Assembly: GCA_019187665.1 (NCBI GenBank)
Contig: JABARH010000014.1
Span: 1 to 64,000, forward strand
Length of the DNA stretch: 64,000 bases
Source of the DNA: Anaerolineales bacterium
Lineage (GTDB): Bacteria > Chloroflexota > Anaerolineae > Anaerolineales > Villigracilaceae
Direction of reading: 5' to 3'
Shown here piece after piece: positions 33,204 through 41,801 of the stretch (its first letter is position 1; each line of letters starts with the position of its first letter). A program made the translations under genes and the position numbers. The notes below the pieces were generated by a model that worked only from the letters and a program-made list of their open reading frames with translations, made no database searches and had not been told where the DNA came from.

Positions 33204-33210
33204 AGGAAGG

Positions 33211-34494
33211 TCAGCAAAGGGATTTTTCCAGCCAGTACCCCTCGCCCTTGTTGTTTTTGAGATAGATGGACTGGGTCGGGTCAGGTTCGATCGCGACTCT
33301 CAATCGTCTTGCCAGCGTATGCAGGTTCCCTTTGGTGGTCCTGGCAGCCTCATGGTCTATGTGTTTGCCTTTATGGTGAATGAGAACTGCCAGGAAATCG
33401 TAAACGGCGCGATCCAGCGGAATCCATTTGTGGCCGCGCCAGACTCCCAGGGTTTCGTTCTGCGGGCCAAGTCGGAGGGGCGAAAAGAGCGTGTAAAAAG
33501 AAAACTTTATTTTAGGGAGCGCTTCGATCGTTAAAGGGAGAGTTGATTCGGCGCTGGCTTCGTCCAGAATAATTTTTACGATCTTCAGCCATGTTCCAAT
33601 CGTTGATACGCCCAGTTCCTCTTGTACAAAGTCTTTTAATTTCGAGATCAGTTTCGGGGAACCAAGTTGCTCGACTTTCCGAAGTGTGCCTTCGGTTGCC
33701 AGGGCAAGGTGGCGCGCGAGAATTTCTCCGTCAAGTGTCGAGACTGCATCCATTTCAAAGATGTCCGCGCGTCCCCTGGAAAGTTCTTTTACCCTTTGCT
33801 GTGTGTAGGAGGCAGGAAGCGCCATGACAACTTTTAATCCCGCGTGCTGCATCGGTTCCAGCCAGCTGAGATCGTGATCCAGGTCCTGCTCTTGCGCGGC
33901 GGTTAAAAACGGCGGGCTGTCCAAAACCACTACTACTTGAGAATATCCCAGCTTCGCGCAAAGGTTTTTTAATTCCTCGATTTGGCCTCCCACGTCGCTG
34001 GTGTAAGAGGGGTAAATGTCTTCATACGGAATTTCTTGCAGGGTTTGGGCAAATTCCTGCGGCAATCCGTCCAGCCAGCGCATGAATGCGCGATGGCCGT
34101 GGAATTTCTCCACCAGCCAGCGCATGAATTCGATTTGGGTTGATGAAAGCAGGGAGAATTTGGAAGGGGTTTTGCTTAAATCCTGGCGCAGTATCAATGA
34201 GGCGGGGACAAGAATCCGATGAAGTATATTGGTTTCCGTTTTTTCATCCTTGGTTTGAAAAAGAACGTCATCCTGGACGACGAGCGCCTTCCCCTCCATA
34301 TTCCTTCGCAGGGCTTCCAGCGCGGTGGATTTTCCGCTCTGGGGTTTTCCAAGCAGAATACACCATCTCTCGCGATTCTCGAGGATATTCTGGACGGCGT
34401 GGGGCAGATAACACTCGCTCCACCATCGTTCGTTTTCCTCGGGCAGGCGCTCATCGGACGGTTGGAAGACCCAGCGCGAATATTTCAACTGCAA
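33211..34494 (-). CDS. P-loop ATPase with C-terminal OmpR-type winged helix
   Basis: The 427-residue product has Walker A LLGKPQSGKST (about 47-57), a Walker-B-like VVVVLDSPPFL, and at the C-terminus RAVYDFLAVLIHHKGKHID, LHTLARRLRVAIEPDP and KGEGYWLE, the pattern of the Trans_reg_C (OmpR/PhoB) winged helix. I chose the TTG at 34494: it has AAAGGAGC eight bases upstream and overlaps the preceding gene by only 10 bases, while the ATG at 34587 would overlap by over 100. It may be an ATP-controlled transcription factor for the cluster. Confidence 0.8.
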   Translation of the reverse strand: MQLKYSRWVFQPSDERLPEENERWWSECYLPHAVQNILENRERWCILLGKPQSGKSTALEALRRNMEGKALVVQDDVLFQTKDEKTETNILHRILVPASLILRQDLSKTPSKFSLLSSTQIEFMRWLVEKFHGHRAFMRWLDGLPQEFAQTLQEIPYEDIYPSYTSDVGGQIEELKNLCAKLGYSQVVVVLDSPPFLTAAQEQDLDHDLSWLEPMQHAGLKVVMALPASYTQQRVKELSRGRADIFEMDAVSTLDGEILARHLALATEGTLRKVEQLGSPKLISKLKDFVQEELGVSTIGTWLKIVKIILDEASAESTLPLTIEALPKIKFSFYTLFSPLRLGPQNETLGVWRGHKWIPLDRAVYDFLAVLIHHKGKHIDHEAARTTKGNLHTLARRLRVAIEPDPTQSIYLKNNKGEGYWLEKSLC

Positions 34495-36746
34495 TCTATC
34501 TGCTCCTTTGCCTTCTTGATATCTGTTATTGTAAACGTTAGCTTTTGTTTGGATCGAGCAAGCGCGTTCCAAAGGCGGATGAAACAACGCGGATTCCCTC
34601 TGGATGCCTTTAGTAATGCCTGCAAGGGATCGCGGTCAAACAGAACGCCTTCCTTTCTTGCTCCTCCATACACGCTTTCCCAGCGCCAATGCGCCCATTT
34701 TTCCAGTTGCTTTTCGTCCCATTTTAATTCAAAAGATTTTACTGTGCCAATTTGCTTCCTGGAGTTGCCGACTTTTTCGGATGGGCAGAACGTAATTGAA
34801 TGAAGGTCAAGGTCTTTCCAGTAATACTGATGATCGAGAATGGTCTCCTCGTACCAATCCCAGTTGAAATTCTCTCCTGAATCAATCGCAATATAAACCG
34901 CGTTTTCGAACCCTAATGAGCGGAGACAGGTGGTAAAAGCCAGCGCCCACTGCCGATTGCTGGTAATGTGGGGAGTGGAATTGGAAACAGAATCCAATAA
35001 CATACGAAGATGAACGCTGGCTTCCGCTTTCCATATCTTTCGCTTCTCTTCGCTGCTTCCTGCATCGTTTAACCAGTTCCATTTGGAAGTATCTGAAGCA
35101 AGTCCTAATCTGCCGATAACAGTTCCTTTGTCTAGTGTAGCGATCAGCGTTTGACCGAGTAGACTTCGTTGTTCTTCATTGAGCAGGATGAGAAACGAAG
35201 GCAGGCGTTCCACAAAATCCAGCAGGCGCCGCGCCAATTTTTCGCAGATATCTTCCAGAGTCGGTATTCCCTGGAGACCAATTGAAAAGGATCGAGGATC
35301 TACAAGCACATAGCGATAATTTCCTAACGCCTGGGCGAGAGCCGTTTTTCCAATTCCCGCTTCACCAGTCACAAGGGTTGCGCCGCGCGCAGATTTCAGG
35401 TCTTTTGTGAGTGGGTGGTCAGACCAAAACAATGCATTTCCTTCTGTAAACAGAAAGCATTCATCCTCCTCTGCCGTTTCAAAGGGGAAGGGATTATGGT
35501 CAAAATACTCAATTGGCGGGGCGAATTTCTGAAACTGCCTTTTAGGGGGATAGAGAGGCGCTCGTGTTTGCGCTGGCGTTTTGGTTTCGCTGACAATACT
35601 TTTTGCGGTTTCCAAATTTTTACGCATGTCGCTATCTTCAACCTGGTCGAGCGGGAACTCGCGCAGGATTTTTTCAAGTTTGCTGCGGTCTTTAGGGTTA
35701 TGTTCCGCGAGATAAAGCAAAACGCTGGCCGCTTCTTTCATCCACTGATCGGGTGGAAATGCAGATGGTTTGCTATCCATTTCTCCAAGCGCCATTGCCA
35801 CGAGACCTTGAGCGATTTGCAAATCTTTTTCGATGTATTGGCGAATATCACCCTGCTGTATCTCTTTAATGATTGCCTGTGCGTCGTCAATGCGCATTTG
35901 TTGAAGAGCCTCGCGTATATTAATTAGATCCGCTTTTGCCTTTTCCCTTTGCTTTGTTATTGCATCTTCCGCTTCTTTCTTTTTTTCCTTTTCTTTATCT
36001 TCCCTTTCTTTCTTTTTTTCCTTTTCTTTATCTTCCCTTTCTTTCCTTCTGCGCCCAATTTCTTGAAAAATGAAAGTAGCCACTGACAAGAATAAGGTGG
36101 TTAGAGGAAATAGTGGTATTTGCCCGTTGCTGCCGCCATAATTTCGTAGCTTTGCGCGCAAGGAGCCTTCGGCAGTCAGGGCAAAGGAGTCTAAGCCTCT
36201 GTTCGATTCAGAGATTTGAGTCACATAGACCATCCGCGCCTCCGTCCCCAGTCCATTGACGATATGGGCATTGGCGACGCGAATAGTTTGAGTCTCTTCC
36301 AGCGACCGTTTGTCAAATTTAATGACAGTGGATCGAGATTGCTCATTTGTTGGCGAGACGATCACAAATTGGCGCGGCATGCTCAGTTCCACCGAGACAG
36401 GTATCGGGATGATGTTTTCCTGATGCAAAGTAAATTGAACGTCCACGAATTCCTTGTCGTCTGGAATAATTGTCGGCCCCCAAACTTCAATATAGCGCCG
36501 CTGGTCAATTGGAATGCGCTGTCTAAAAAATTCCGCGTTCTCTACGGGCCAAACAATTGTCGCAAATATTACCCACAGGGCGGTGAGAACAAACAAAATA
36601 AACAAAATGAAAGACAAAAGCAGGAGGGGGTTGTGTCTCCACGTCTCTATCTTTATTTTGAAACTTTTCCAGAATCCTGCGCGGGGTACATGGTTTATTT
36701 CATTTGCAGACAGCCCATTATCTTTTAGAATCGCATCTTCTCCCAT
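34485..36746 (-). CDS. Membrane-anchored P-loop ATPase with coiled coil
   Basis: The 753-residue protein has two membrane helices (about 39-66 and 212-232) flanking an outer domain of about 145 residues, a highly charged coiled coil (234-272), a helical region, the motif DHNPFPFETAEEDE and Walker A VTGEAGIGKTAL (about 457-468). The coiled coil contains a duplicated REDKEKEKKKE unit that is also a 33-bp DNA repeat (about 35975-36045). It could act as the sensor of the island, signalling across the membrane to the ATPase. ATG 36746 follows GAGG. It is the first gene after the predicted promoter. Confidence 0.8.
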   Translation of the reverse strand: MGEDAILKDNGLSANEINHVPRAGFWKSFKIKIETWRHNPLLLLSFILFILFVLTALWVIFATIVWPVENAEFFRQRIPIDQRRYIEVWGPTIIPDDKEFVDVQFTLHQENIIPIPVSVELSMPRQFVIVSPTNEQSRSTVIKFDKRSLEETQTIRVANAHIVNGLGTEARMVYVTQISESNRGLDSFALTAEGSLRAKLRNYGGSNGQIPLFPLTTLFLSVATFIFQEIGRRRKEREDKEKEKKKEREDKEKEKKKEAEDAITKQREKAKADLINIREALQQMRIDDAQAIIKEIQQGDIRQYIEKDLQIAQGLVAMALGEMDSKPSAFPPDQWMKEAASVLLYLAEHNPKDRSKLEKILREFPLDQVEDSDMRKNLETAKSIVSETKTPAQTRAPLYPPKRQFQKFAPPIEYFDHNPFPFETAEEDECFLFTEGNALFWSDHPLTKDLKSARGATLVTGEAGIGKTALAQALGNYRYVLVDPRSFSIGLQGIPTLEDICEKLARRLLDFVERLPSFLILLNEEQRSLLGQTLIATLDKGTVIGRLGLASDTSKWNWLNDAGSSEEKRKIWKAEASVHLRMLLDSVSNSTPHITSNRQWALAFTTCLRSLGFENAVYIAIDSGENFNWDWYEETILDHQYYWKDLDLHSITFCPSEKVGNSRKQIGTVKSFELKWDEKQLEKWAHWRWESVYGGARKEGVLFDRDPLQALLKASRGNPRCFIRLWNALARSKQKLTFTITDIKKAKEQIDCS

Positions 36747-36793
36747 GATGACCTCATGTTCCGCTGCTTGGGGATACGGTATCCAATGAGAGT

Positions 36794-36822
36794 ATTGTAT
36801 CAACCCGTATTGGATTATACAA
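36794..36822 (-). promoter_or_regulatory. Predicted promoter of the NTPase/radical SAM island
   Basis: On the minus strand TTGTAT (36817-36822), a 17-bp spacer and TACAAT (36794-36799) form a sigma-70-like promoter. It leaves a leader of about 45 bases before ATG 36746. Confidence 0.5.
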
Positions 36823-36865
36823 GTATAGCCTTATTTTCCTGACCCTCGTCGGCTCGAAGCGGCCT

Positions 36866-38314
36866 TTACCTCGCTCCCAGTTCCACCCTCATCCTCGTCC
36901 CTCGTCCCGCCTCCGACTCCGCCCAGATTCTGCCTCCATGCGCCTCCACCAGCGCCTTCGCGATGGCGAGACCCAACCCAGACGATGCGCCGTCCGCGTC
37001 GGTGCGGGATTTGTCGGCGCGATAGAAGCGGTCGAAGATGTGGGGGAGATCTGATGCTGGGATTCCCTCTCCACTATCAGCCACCGTAATGACCACGTAT
37101 TGCGTATTCCGTCCCTGTTTACTTGTGTACGTGTCTACTTGTGTACTTTTGAACGCACGCGTAGCCAGAATTGAGATTTTGCCTCCACTTGGTGTGTGGC
37201 GAATGGCATTCGATACCAGGTTGGAGAGGACACGATCCAATCGAGACTCATCTGCTTGAATGTCGGGGAGAGTCGCGTCGGCTTGGATGGCGAGTGTGAT
37301 TCCCTTTTGTTCGGCGGATAATTTAAACGAAGCGGCGAGGCGTTGGAGAAAATGTTCGAGGTTGAGCGGAGCCAGGTTCAAGCGTAGTTCGCCCGCATCG
37401 GCCACAGCCAGCAGGCGCAGGTCCGCGACGAGGCGTTGCAGGCGTTCGATTTCCGCGTAGATGGAGTCCAACCGTTCGGGAGTCGGGGCGAGGTCGCCGT
37501 CGCGCATGGATTCGATGTAGCCCGCGATGACGGTCAGCGGAGTCCGCAAGTCGTGGGCGATGTCGGCGGTCATCTGCCTGCGGAGTTGATTCGCCCGTGC
37601 CACTTCGCGGCTCATGCGGTTGAAGGAGTCTGCCAGTTCGCCGATCTCGTCTTTCGATTTCACTTCGACCTGTTGATCGAGTTCGCCGCGCGCCATTTTT
37701 TCGGTGGCGGAGGTGAGCGCGCGCAGGGGATGCGTGAGACTGCGCGCGAGCAGGATTCCCGCGATCAGCGCCAGGGCGGCGGCGCCGAGGGCGGCGTAGG
37801 TCAGGGCTTGATTCGTGCGGTCGAGGTAGGCTTTTTCCTGGGGGGTCAGGTCAATCGGCGCGGGCAGCGACAGGATCGTGCCAATGAAGACCCCGTCTAT
37901 TTCGAGAGGTTCATTTCGCGCGAGGATTTCGTTCGGAACGCGCTGAGCGGGGATGAATTGCGGCATGAGCGGAACAATGACGATTCCGTTCGTGTCGGCA
38001 AAACCAAACAGATTGCGGCGGTCGGAGGGCAGGGGCTGAGGGTTAAATGGATTTGGCTGATTTGAATTGTTCTGGTTTGGCAGAGGCGGCTGATTGTTGT
38101 TATTGATCTGCCGCAGGAATGGATCGAGTCCGCTGAGCGAACCGGTCTGTTGGTAGTAATCGGTGACCAGCGCGGCGAAGTCGGCGCGCTGTTGTTCGAT
38201 GACGAGTTGGTTGAGGCGTGTCGCGTTTGTCAGGCGGATGGACAATGCCACGATTGCCGCGGCAGTGATGGCGATGAGCAGGAACGCGAGGGATAGCTTT
38301 CGGGTGAGGGTCAT
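36866..38314 (-). CDS. Sensor histidine kinase (BaeS-like)
   Basis: The 482-residue protein has an N-terminal membrane helix (7-25), an outer Asn/Pro/Gln-rich sensing region, a second helix (about 170-190), HAMP (RSLTHPLRALTSATEKMARG), HisKA with DIAHDLRTPLTV as phospho-acceptor box and HATPase_c (NLVSNAIRHTPSGG, VADSGEGIP, GASSGLGLAI). Between two strands of the ATPase domain lies STQVDTYTSKQGRNTQ, encoded by an in-frame 8-bp tandem array. The adjacent response regulator (38388-39068) is its likely partner, separated by 73 bp and upstream in the same operon. Confidence 0.93.
   Translation of the reverse strand: MTLTRKLSLAFLLIAITAAAIVALSIRLTNATRLNQLVIEQQRADFAALVTDYYQQTGSLSGLDPFLRQINNNNQPPLPNQNNSNQPNPFNPQPLPSDRRNLFGFADTNGIVIVPLMPQFIPAQRVPNEILARNEPLEIDGVFIGTILSLPAPIDLTPQEKAYLDRTNQALTYAALGAAALALIAGILLARSLTHPLRALTSATEKMARGELDQQVEVKSKDEIGELADSFNRMSREVARANQLRRQMTADIAHDLRTPLTVIAGYIESMRDGDLAPTPERLDSIYAEIERLQRLVADLRLLAVADAGELRLNLAPLNLEHFLQRLAASFKLSAEQKGITLAIQADATLPDIQADESRLDRVLSNLVSNAIRHTPSGGKISILATRAFKSTQVDTYTSKQGRNTQYVVITVADSGEGIPASDLPHIFDRFYRADKSRTDADGASSGLGLAIAKALVEAHGGRIWAESEAGRGTRMRVELGAR
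37117..37148. repeat. In-frame 8-bp array inside the histidine kinase gene
   Basis: Four octamers (GTTTACTT, GTGTACGT, GTCTACTT, GTGTACTT) belong to the same family as those in lysA, at 11.1 kb and near rny. Confidence 0.8.
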
Positions 38315-38387
38315 TTTTTAAACACGAAACGCGCAAGGGATGCGAAGAGGAATGATCATGTGGCGGCTGACGAGTTTTGCGGTTCGT

Positions 38388-39068
38388 TTATTCCGCGCGG
38401 AAGCGATAGCCGACTCCGAAAACAGTTTCGATGTATTTGGGATCGGACGGATTCGATTCGATCTTGGCGCGCAGGTTGCGGATGTGGACGTTGAGCGTGC
38501 GTTCGAGTCCCGCGAAGCCGCTGTTGGATAGCTTTTCTGAAATTTGCTCGCGCGTGTAAACGCGGTTAGGCGCGGACATCAGCAATGCCAGCAGGTCGAA
38601 TTCGAGCGGGGTCAGATTGGCAGGCGAACCGTTGACCGTGGCTGTGTGGGTTGCGGGGTCGAGCATCAGCGCGCCATGTTGCAGGGTTCGGCTGGGGTCG
38701 GCGGCGGATTCTTGGCGGCGTAAAACGGCGCGCACGCGCGAGACGAGTTCGCGCATCCGAAAGGGTTTGATCACATAATCGTCCGCGCCCAGTTCGAGCC
38801 CCAGCACGGCGTCGGTCTCTTCCTCTTTGGCGGTGATCACGATCACGGGCGTTTGTTTTTCTTTGCGATACTGACGCAGAAATTCAAAGCCGTCCATTTT
38901 GGGCATCATAATATCAAGCAGGATCGCGTCGGGATTGGAATGGCGCGCCTCGTAGAGCGCGTCCTGCCCGTTGGCGGCGGTGATGACGCGATAGCCCTGC
39001 TGGGTCAGGTAATCCTGCAAGAGAGTCCGTACGCTGGCGGTGTCGTCCACGACGAGGATGGTTTTCAT
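38388..39068 (-). CDS. OmpR-family response regulator
   Basis: The 226-residue protein has a receiver domain with phospho-acceptor Asp 52 (ILLDIMMPKMDG), the acidic pair at residues 8-9, Thr in VITAK and Lys in VIKPF. A Trans_reg_C winged helix follows (LTPLEFDLLALLMSAPNRVYT, TLNVHIRNLRAKIE, VFGVGYRF). It is encoded directly before the BaeS-like kinase and should be its output. A TATCAT box six bases before the ATG suggests a leaderless start. Confidence 0.94.
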   Translation of the reverse strand: MKTILVVDDTASVRTLLQDYLTQQGYRVITAANGQDALYEARHSNPDAILLDIMMPKMDGFEFLRQYRKEKQTPVIVITAKEEETDAVLGLELGADDYVIKPFRMRELVSRVRAVLRRQESAADPSRTLQHGALMLDPATHTATVNGSPANLTPLEFDLLALLMSAPNRVYTREQISEKLSNSGFAGLERTLNVHIRNLRAKIESNPSDPKYIETVFGVGYRFRAE

Positions 39069-39260
39069 GGTTCGATGATAATCGAGAATGATTTAGATTT
39101 GGGGTAGGTCTGCGCGAAAGATTCTCCCGGTCTACTCCGCTTCTGAATTTGTCTTTTCTACAATGGGGAAAATTATGACATGGCGACGATTGACGTGTTT
39201 CATGACCCGGCAAGAACTGATGTGCTTGTCGCGCAGTGTTGCGGCATTGAAAGGCCCTCC

Positions 39261-39683
39261 ATGAGACTTACCCTCGACCCTCCCTCCAAAGAACTGGCTC
39301 GCTTCGAACGCTTTCTGGCTGTCGGCGCGCTCGGCACGCTGCTGGACTTCGGCCTGCTGGCCGCGCTCAAGTTCGCGGGCCTGCCGACCCTGCTCGCCAA
39401 CTCGATCTCGTTCACGGCGGGCGTGTCGAATAACTTCACCTGGAATTCGCGCTGGACCTTTGCTGATCGCGGCGACGAAAAATGGCAGGCGCGCTTTCTT
39501 CAGTTTTTGCTGGTCAGTCTGGCCGGCCTCGCGTTGAACAATGCGATTGTGCTGTTGATTGAATCTCCGCTCGGCGCGTTGATTCAAAATCCCGATCTGG
39601 GCTATGCTCCCGCCAAAATCATTGCCACAGGTGTCGTCGTCTTTTGGAATTATTTTGCGAATCGAAACTGGACCTTCCGGTAA
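39261..39683 (+). CDS. GtrA-family membrane protein
   Basis: The 140-residue protein has four membrane helices. It begins RFLAVGALGTLLDFGLLAAL, typical of GtrA, with SISFTAGVSNNFTWNSRWTF and a C-terminal FWNYFANRNWTF. GtrA proteins are thought to flip polyprenyl-phosphate-linked sugars. ATG 39261 follows AAAGG and gives the normal length; the longer frame adds 27 non-conserved residues. The glycosyltransferase that follows by 46 bp could supply or use the same lipid-linked sugar. Confidence 0.88.
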   Translation: MRLTLDPPSKELARFERFLAVGALGTLLDFGLLAALKFAGLPTLLANSISFTAGVSNNFTWNSRWTFADRGDEKWQARFLQFLLVSLAGLALNNAIVLLIESPLGALIQNPDLGYAPAKIIATGVVVFWNYFANRNWTFR

Positions 39684-39729
39684 TCAAAACAAGCCTCCTG
39701 TTTCTGACAGGACGCCATAGGAGCGCACC

Positions 39730-41667
39730 ATGAAAAAATATCTTCCCGCCATCGCCGTCGTTGTCATTATGACTCTCTCGGCGACCCTGCATTTTTGGAA
39801 CATTGATTCGATCGGCGATTCGAATTCGTATTACACCGCCGCCGTCGAATCCATGACTCAATCGTGGCACAACTTTTTCTACGCCGCCGCCGAACCGGGT
39901 GCCTCCGTCAGCGTGGACAAGCCTCCGCTGGGGCTGATGATCGAAACCGTCTCCGCGCTGATCCTCGGCGTGAGCGGATTCTCCACCGTCCTGCCGAATA
40001 TCCTCGCGGGGATTTTCAGCGTGCCGATTCTGTATCACCTTGTTAAAAAACATTTCGGTGTCGTCGCAGGACTCGCCGCCGCGCTGGCGCTGGCTGTCAC
40101 GCCCGTCGTCTACGCGGCAGATCGCAACAATACGCAGGACGGCTTGCTGACGTTCTTTCTGCTGCTTGCGGCGTGGGCGTTCATCCAGGCGGTTGAATCG
40201 GGCAAAGCGCGCTGGCTTTTCCTCGGCGCAGTCATCGTTGGTCTGGCGTTCAATATCAAAATGCTGCAAGCCTATTTGCCCGTCCCCGCGTTTTTAGCGC
40301 TGTATTTCTTCGGCGCGAAAATCGGCTGGTGGAAAAAAGTCGGCCTGACATTCGCCGCATTCGCGGTCATGGTCGCGGTCTCGCTTTCGTGGGCGCTGAT
40401 CGTGGACTCGGTCCCCGCCAGTGAACGCCCGTACATCGGTTCATCGCGCGATAACACCGTGATGGGATTGATCGCCGGACACAACGGGACCGCGCGACTC
40501 TTCGGCGGAGGCAGTCGTCCGTCCACGCCTCCTGTCAACGGGACAGCGGGCGCGCCCGGCCCAGGCGGATTCAACCCCAGCGCGAGTCCCGACAACCCGG
40601 CGGCGCAGACTCCGCCCGGTGGCGGTCAGCCTTTCAGTTGGGAGACGGGCGCGCCGGGCGCGTTCCGTTTCTTCCTGGCTCCATTGGGCGCGGAGATGTC
40701 ATGGGTGCTGCCGTTCGCGTTGTTCTCGCTGATCGTGATCGCGTTGCAAGCGAAGATAAAATTGCCGGTTGAATCGGGCGCGCATCTCGGTTTGATTCTG
40801 TGGGGCGGCTGGCTGATGACCTGCGTGATCTTTTTCAGCGCGATCTCCGGGATTTTCCATTCGTATTATGTGGTCATGCTGGCGCCCGCGTTGGGCGCGC
40901 TGGTCGGCGGTGGATTCGGTTCGCTATGGAAAATGCAGGTTGAGGGACGCGCGGGAAGCGGCTGGTGGTTGACGTTGGGCGCGGCGCTGGCGGTCGCGTT
41001 TCAGTTGTTCCTTGCCTGGCAGTATGGAGTCAACGAGATCTGGATGCCGCTCGCGTTTGTGCTGGTTGCGCTGGGCGCGATCTTGTTGTTCGTCAGCCTG
41101 TTCAAGCGCATGAGCGTTGCGCCGCAGGTTGTGTTCTCGACGATGCTGAGTGCGATGATGGTCATTCCGCTGGCGTGGTCCATATTGACGGTGACCATCG
41201 GCTCGAATGGAAATTTGCCCGCCGCCTATGGTGTGAGCGGCAACCCCGGCGGAATGCCGCGACCGGACGACGCGAAGAATGCCGCGCCTGCGCCGCGCGC
41301 TGCGGTCAATGATGCGCTCCTGGAATTTTTGCAAGCCAACACGCAGGATGTGGAATATTTGGTGGCGGTGGAAAGTTCGCAGACCGGCGCGCCGTATGTG
41401 ATCGCCACGGGGCGCCCGGTCTTGTACATGGGCGGGTTCGGCGGCGGCGACGCCGTGGTGGGCGCGCAAGAGCTGGCGCGGATGGTCGCGAACGGCGAGT
41501 TGCGTTTTGTGTTGTTTGGGATGGACAGGCGTAATAATAAACAGGATGTGTTGGCGTGGTTGCAGAGTTCGTGCCGCGTAGTGACGCAGTTCGGCCAGCA
41601 GGTGCGTCCGCAATTCCAGCCGCAGGGAGAGAATCGGGGCGGGCAGGTTTTGTACGAGTGTCGGTAG
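39730..41667 (+). CDS. GT39-family (YkcB/ArnT-like) membrane glycosyltransferase
   Basis: The 645-residue protein has at least ten membrane helices. The N-terminal loop holds the catalytic-type acidic residue (HFWNIDSIGDSNSYY) and VDKPPLG, as in the ArnT/PMT (GT39) superfamily. A Gly/Pro-rich loop at about 255-305 and a C-terminal soluble domain (FLQANTQDVEYLVAVESSQ, GRPVLYMGGFGGGD) match the YkcB group. It probably transfers a sugar from a polyprenyl carrier to an outer acceptor. AGGAG precedes the ATG, and a strong hairpin follows the stop. Confidence 0.9.
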   Translation: MKKYLPAIAVVVIMTLSATLHFWNIDSIGDSNSYYTAAVESMTQSWHNFFYAAAEPGASVSVDKPPLGLMIETVSALILGVSGFSTVLPNILAGIFSVPILYHLVKKHFGVVAGLAAALALAVTPVVYAADRNNTQDGLLTFFLLLAAWAFIQAVESGKARWLFLGAVIVGLAFNIKMLQAYLPVPAFLALYFFGAKIGWWKKVGLTFAAFAVMVAVSLSWALIVDSVPASERPYIGSSRDNTVMGLIAGHNGTARLFGGGSRPSTPPVNGTAGAPGPGGFNPSASPDNPAAQTPPGGGQPFSWETGAPGAFRFFLAPLGAEMSWVLPFALFSLIVIALQAKIKLPVESGAHLGLILWGGWLMTCVIFFSAISGIFHSYYVVMLAPALGALVGGGFGSLWKMQVEGRAGSGWWLTLGAALAVAFQLFLAWQYGVNEIWMPLAFVLVALGAILLFVSLFKRMSVAPQVVFSTMLSAMMVIPLAWSILTVTIGSNGNLPAAYGVSGNPGGMPRPDDAKNAAPAPRAAVNDALLEFLQANTQDVEYLVAVESSQTGAPYVIATGRPVLYMGGFGGGDAVVGAQELARMVANGELRFVLFGMDRRNNKQDVLAWLQSSCRVVTQFGQQVRPQFQPQGENRGGQVLYECR

Positions 41668-41718
41668 GGGAGAGTCGGCCGATGTTAGGAAGCGTTGCCT
41701 GAGGCTTTTGTATAAGCC

Positions 41719-41750
41719 GCGTAGGTGGCGTTCTCTAACGCCGCCTACGC
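41719..41750. terminator. Long hairpin after the GT39 gene
   Basis: GCGTAGGTGGCGTT and AACGCCGCCTACGC form a 14-bp stem with one mismatch over the loop CTCT. It shares its GGCGTT-CTCT-AACGCC tip with the element at 6298-6313. It may terminate both converging transcripts, and it could also be a mobile palindromic repeat. Confidence 0.55.
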
Positions 41751-41801
41751 GCCAGTTTTCAGACACTCTCTTGGAGAATGTCAGCCACGCGGTTAGGGAA
41801 T

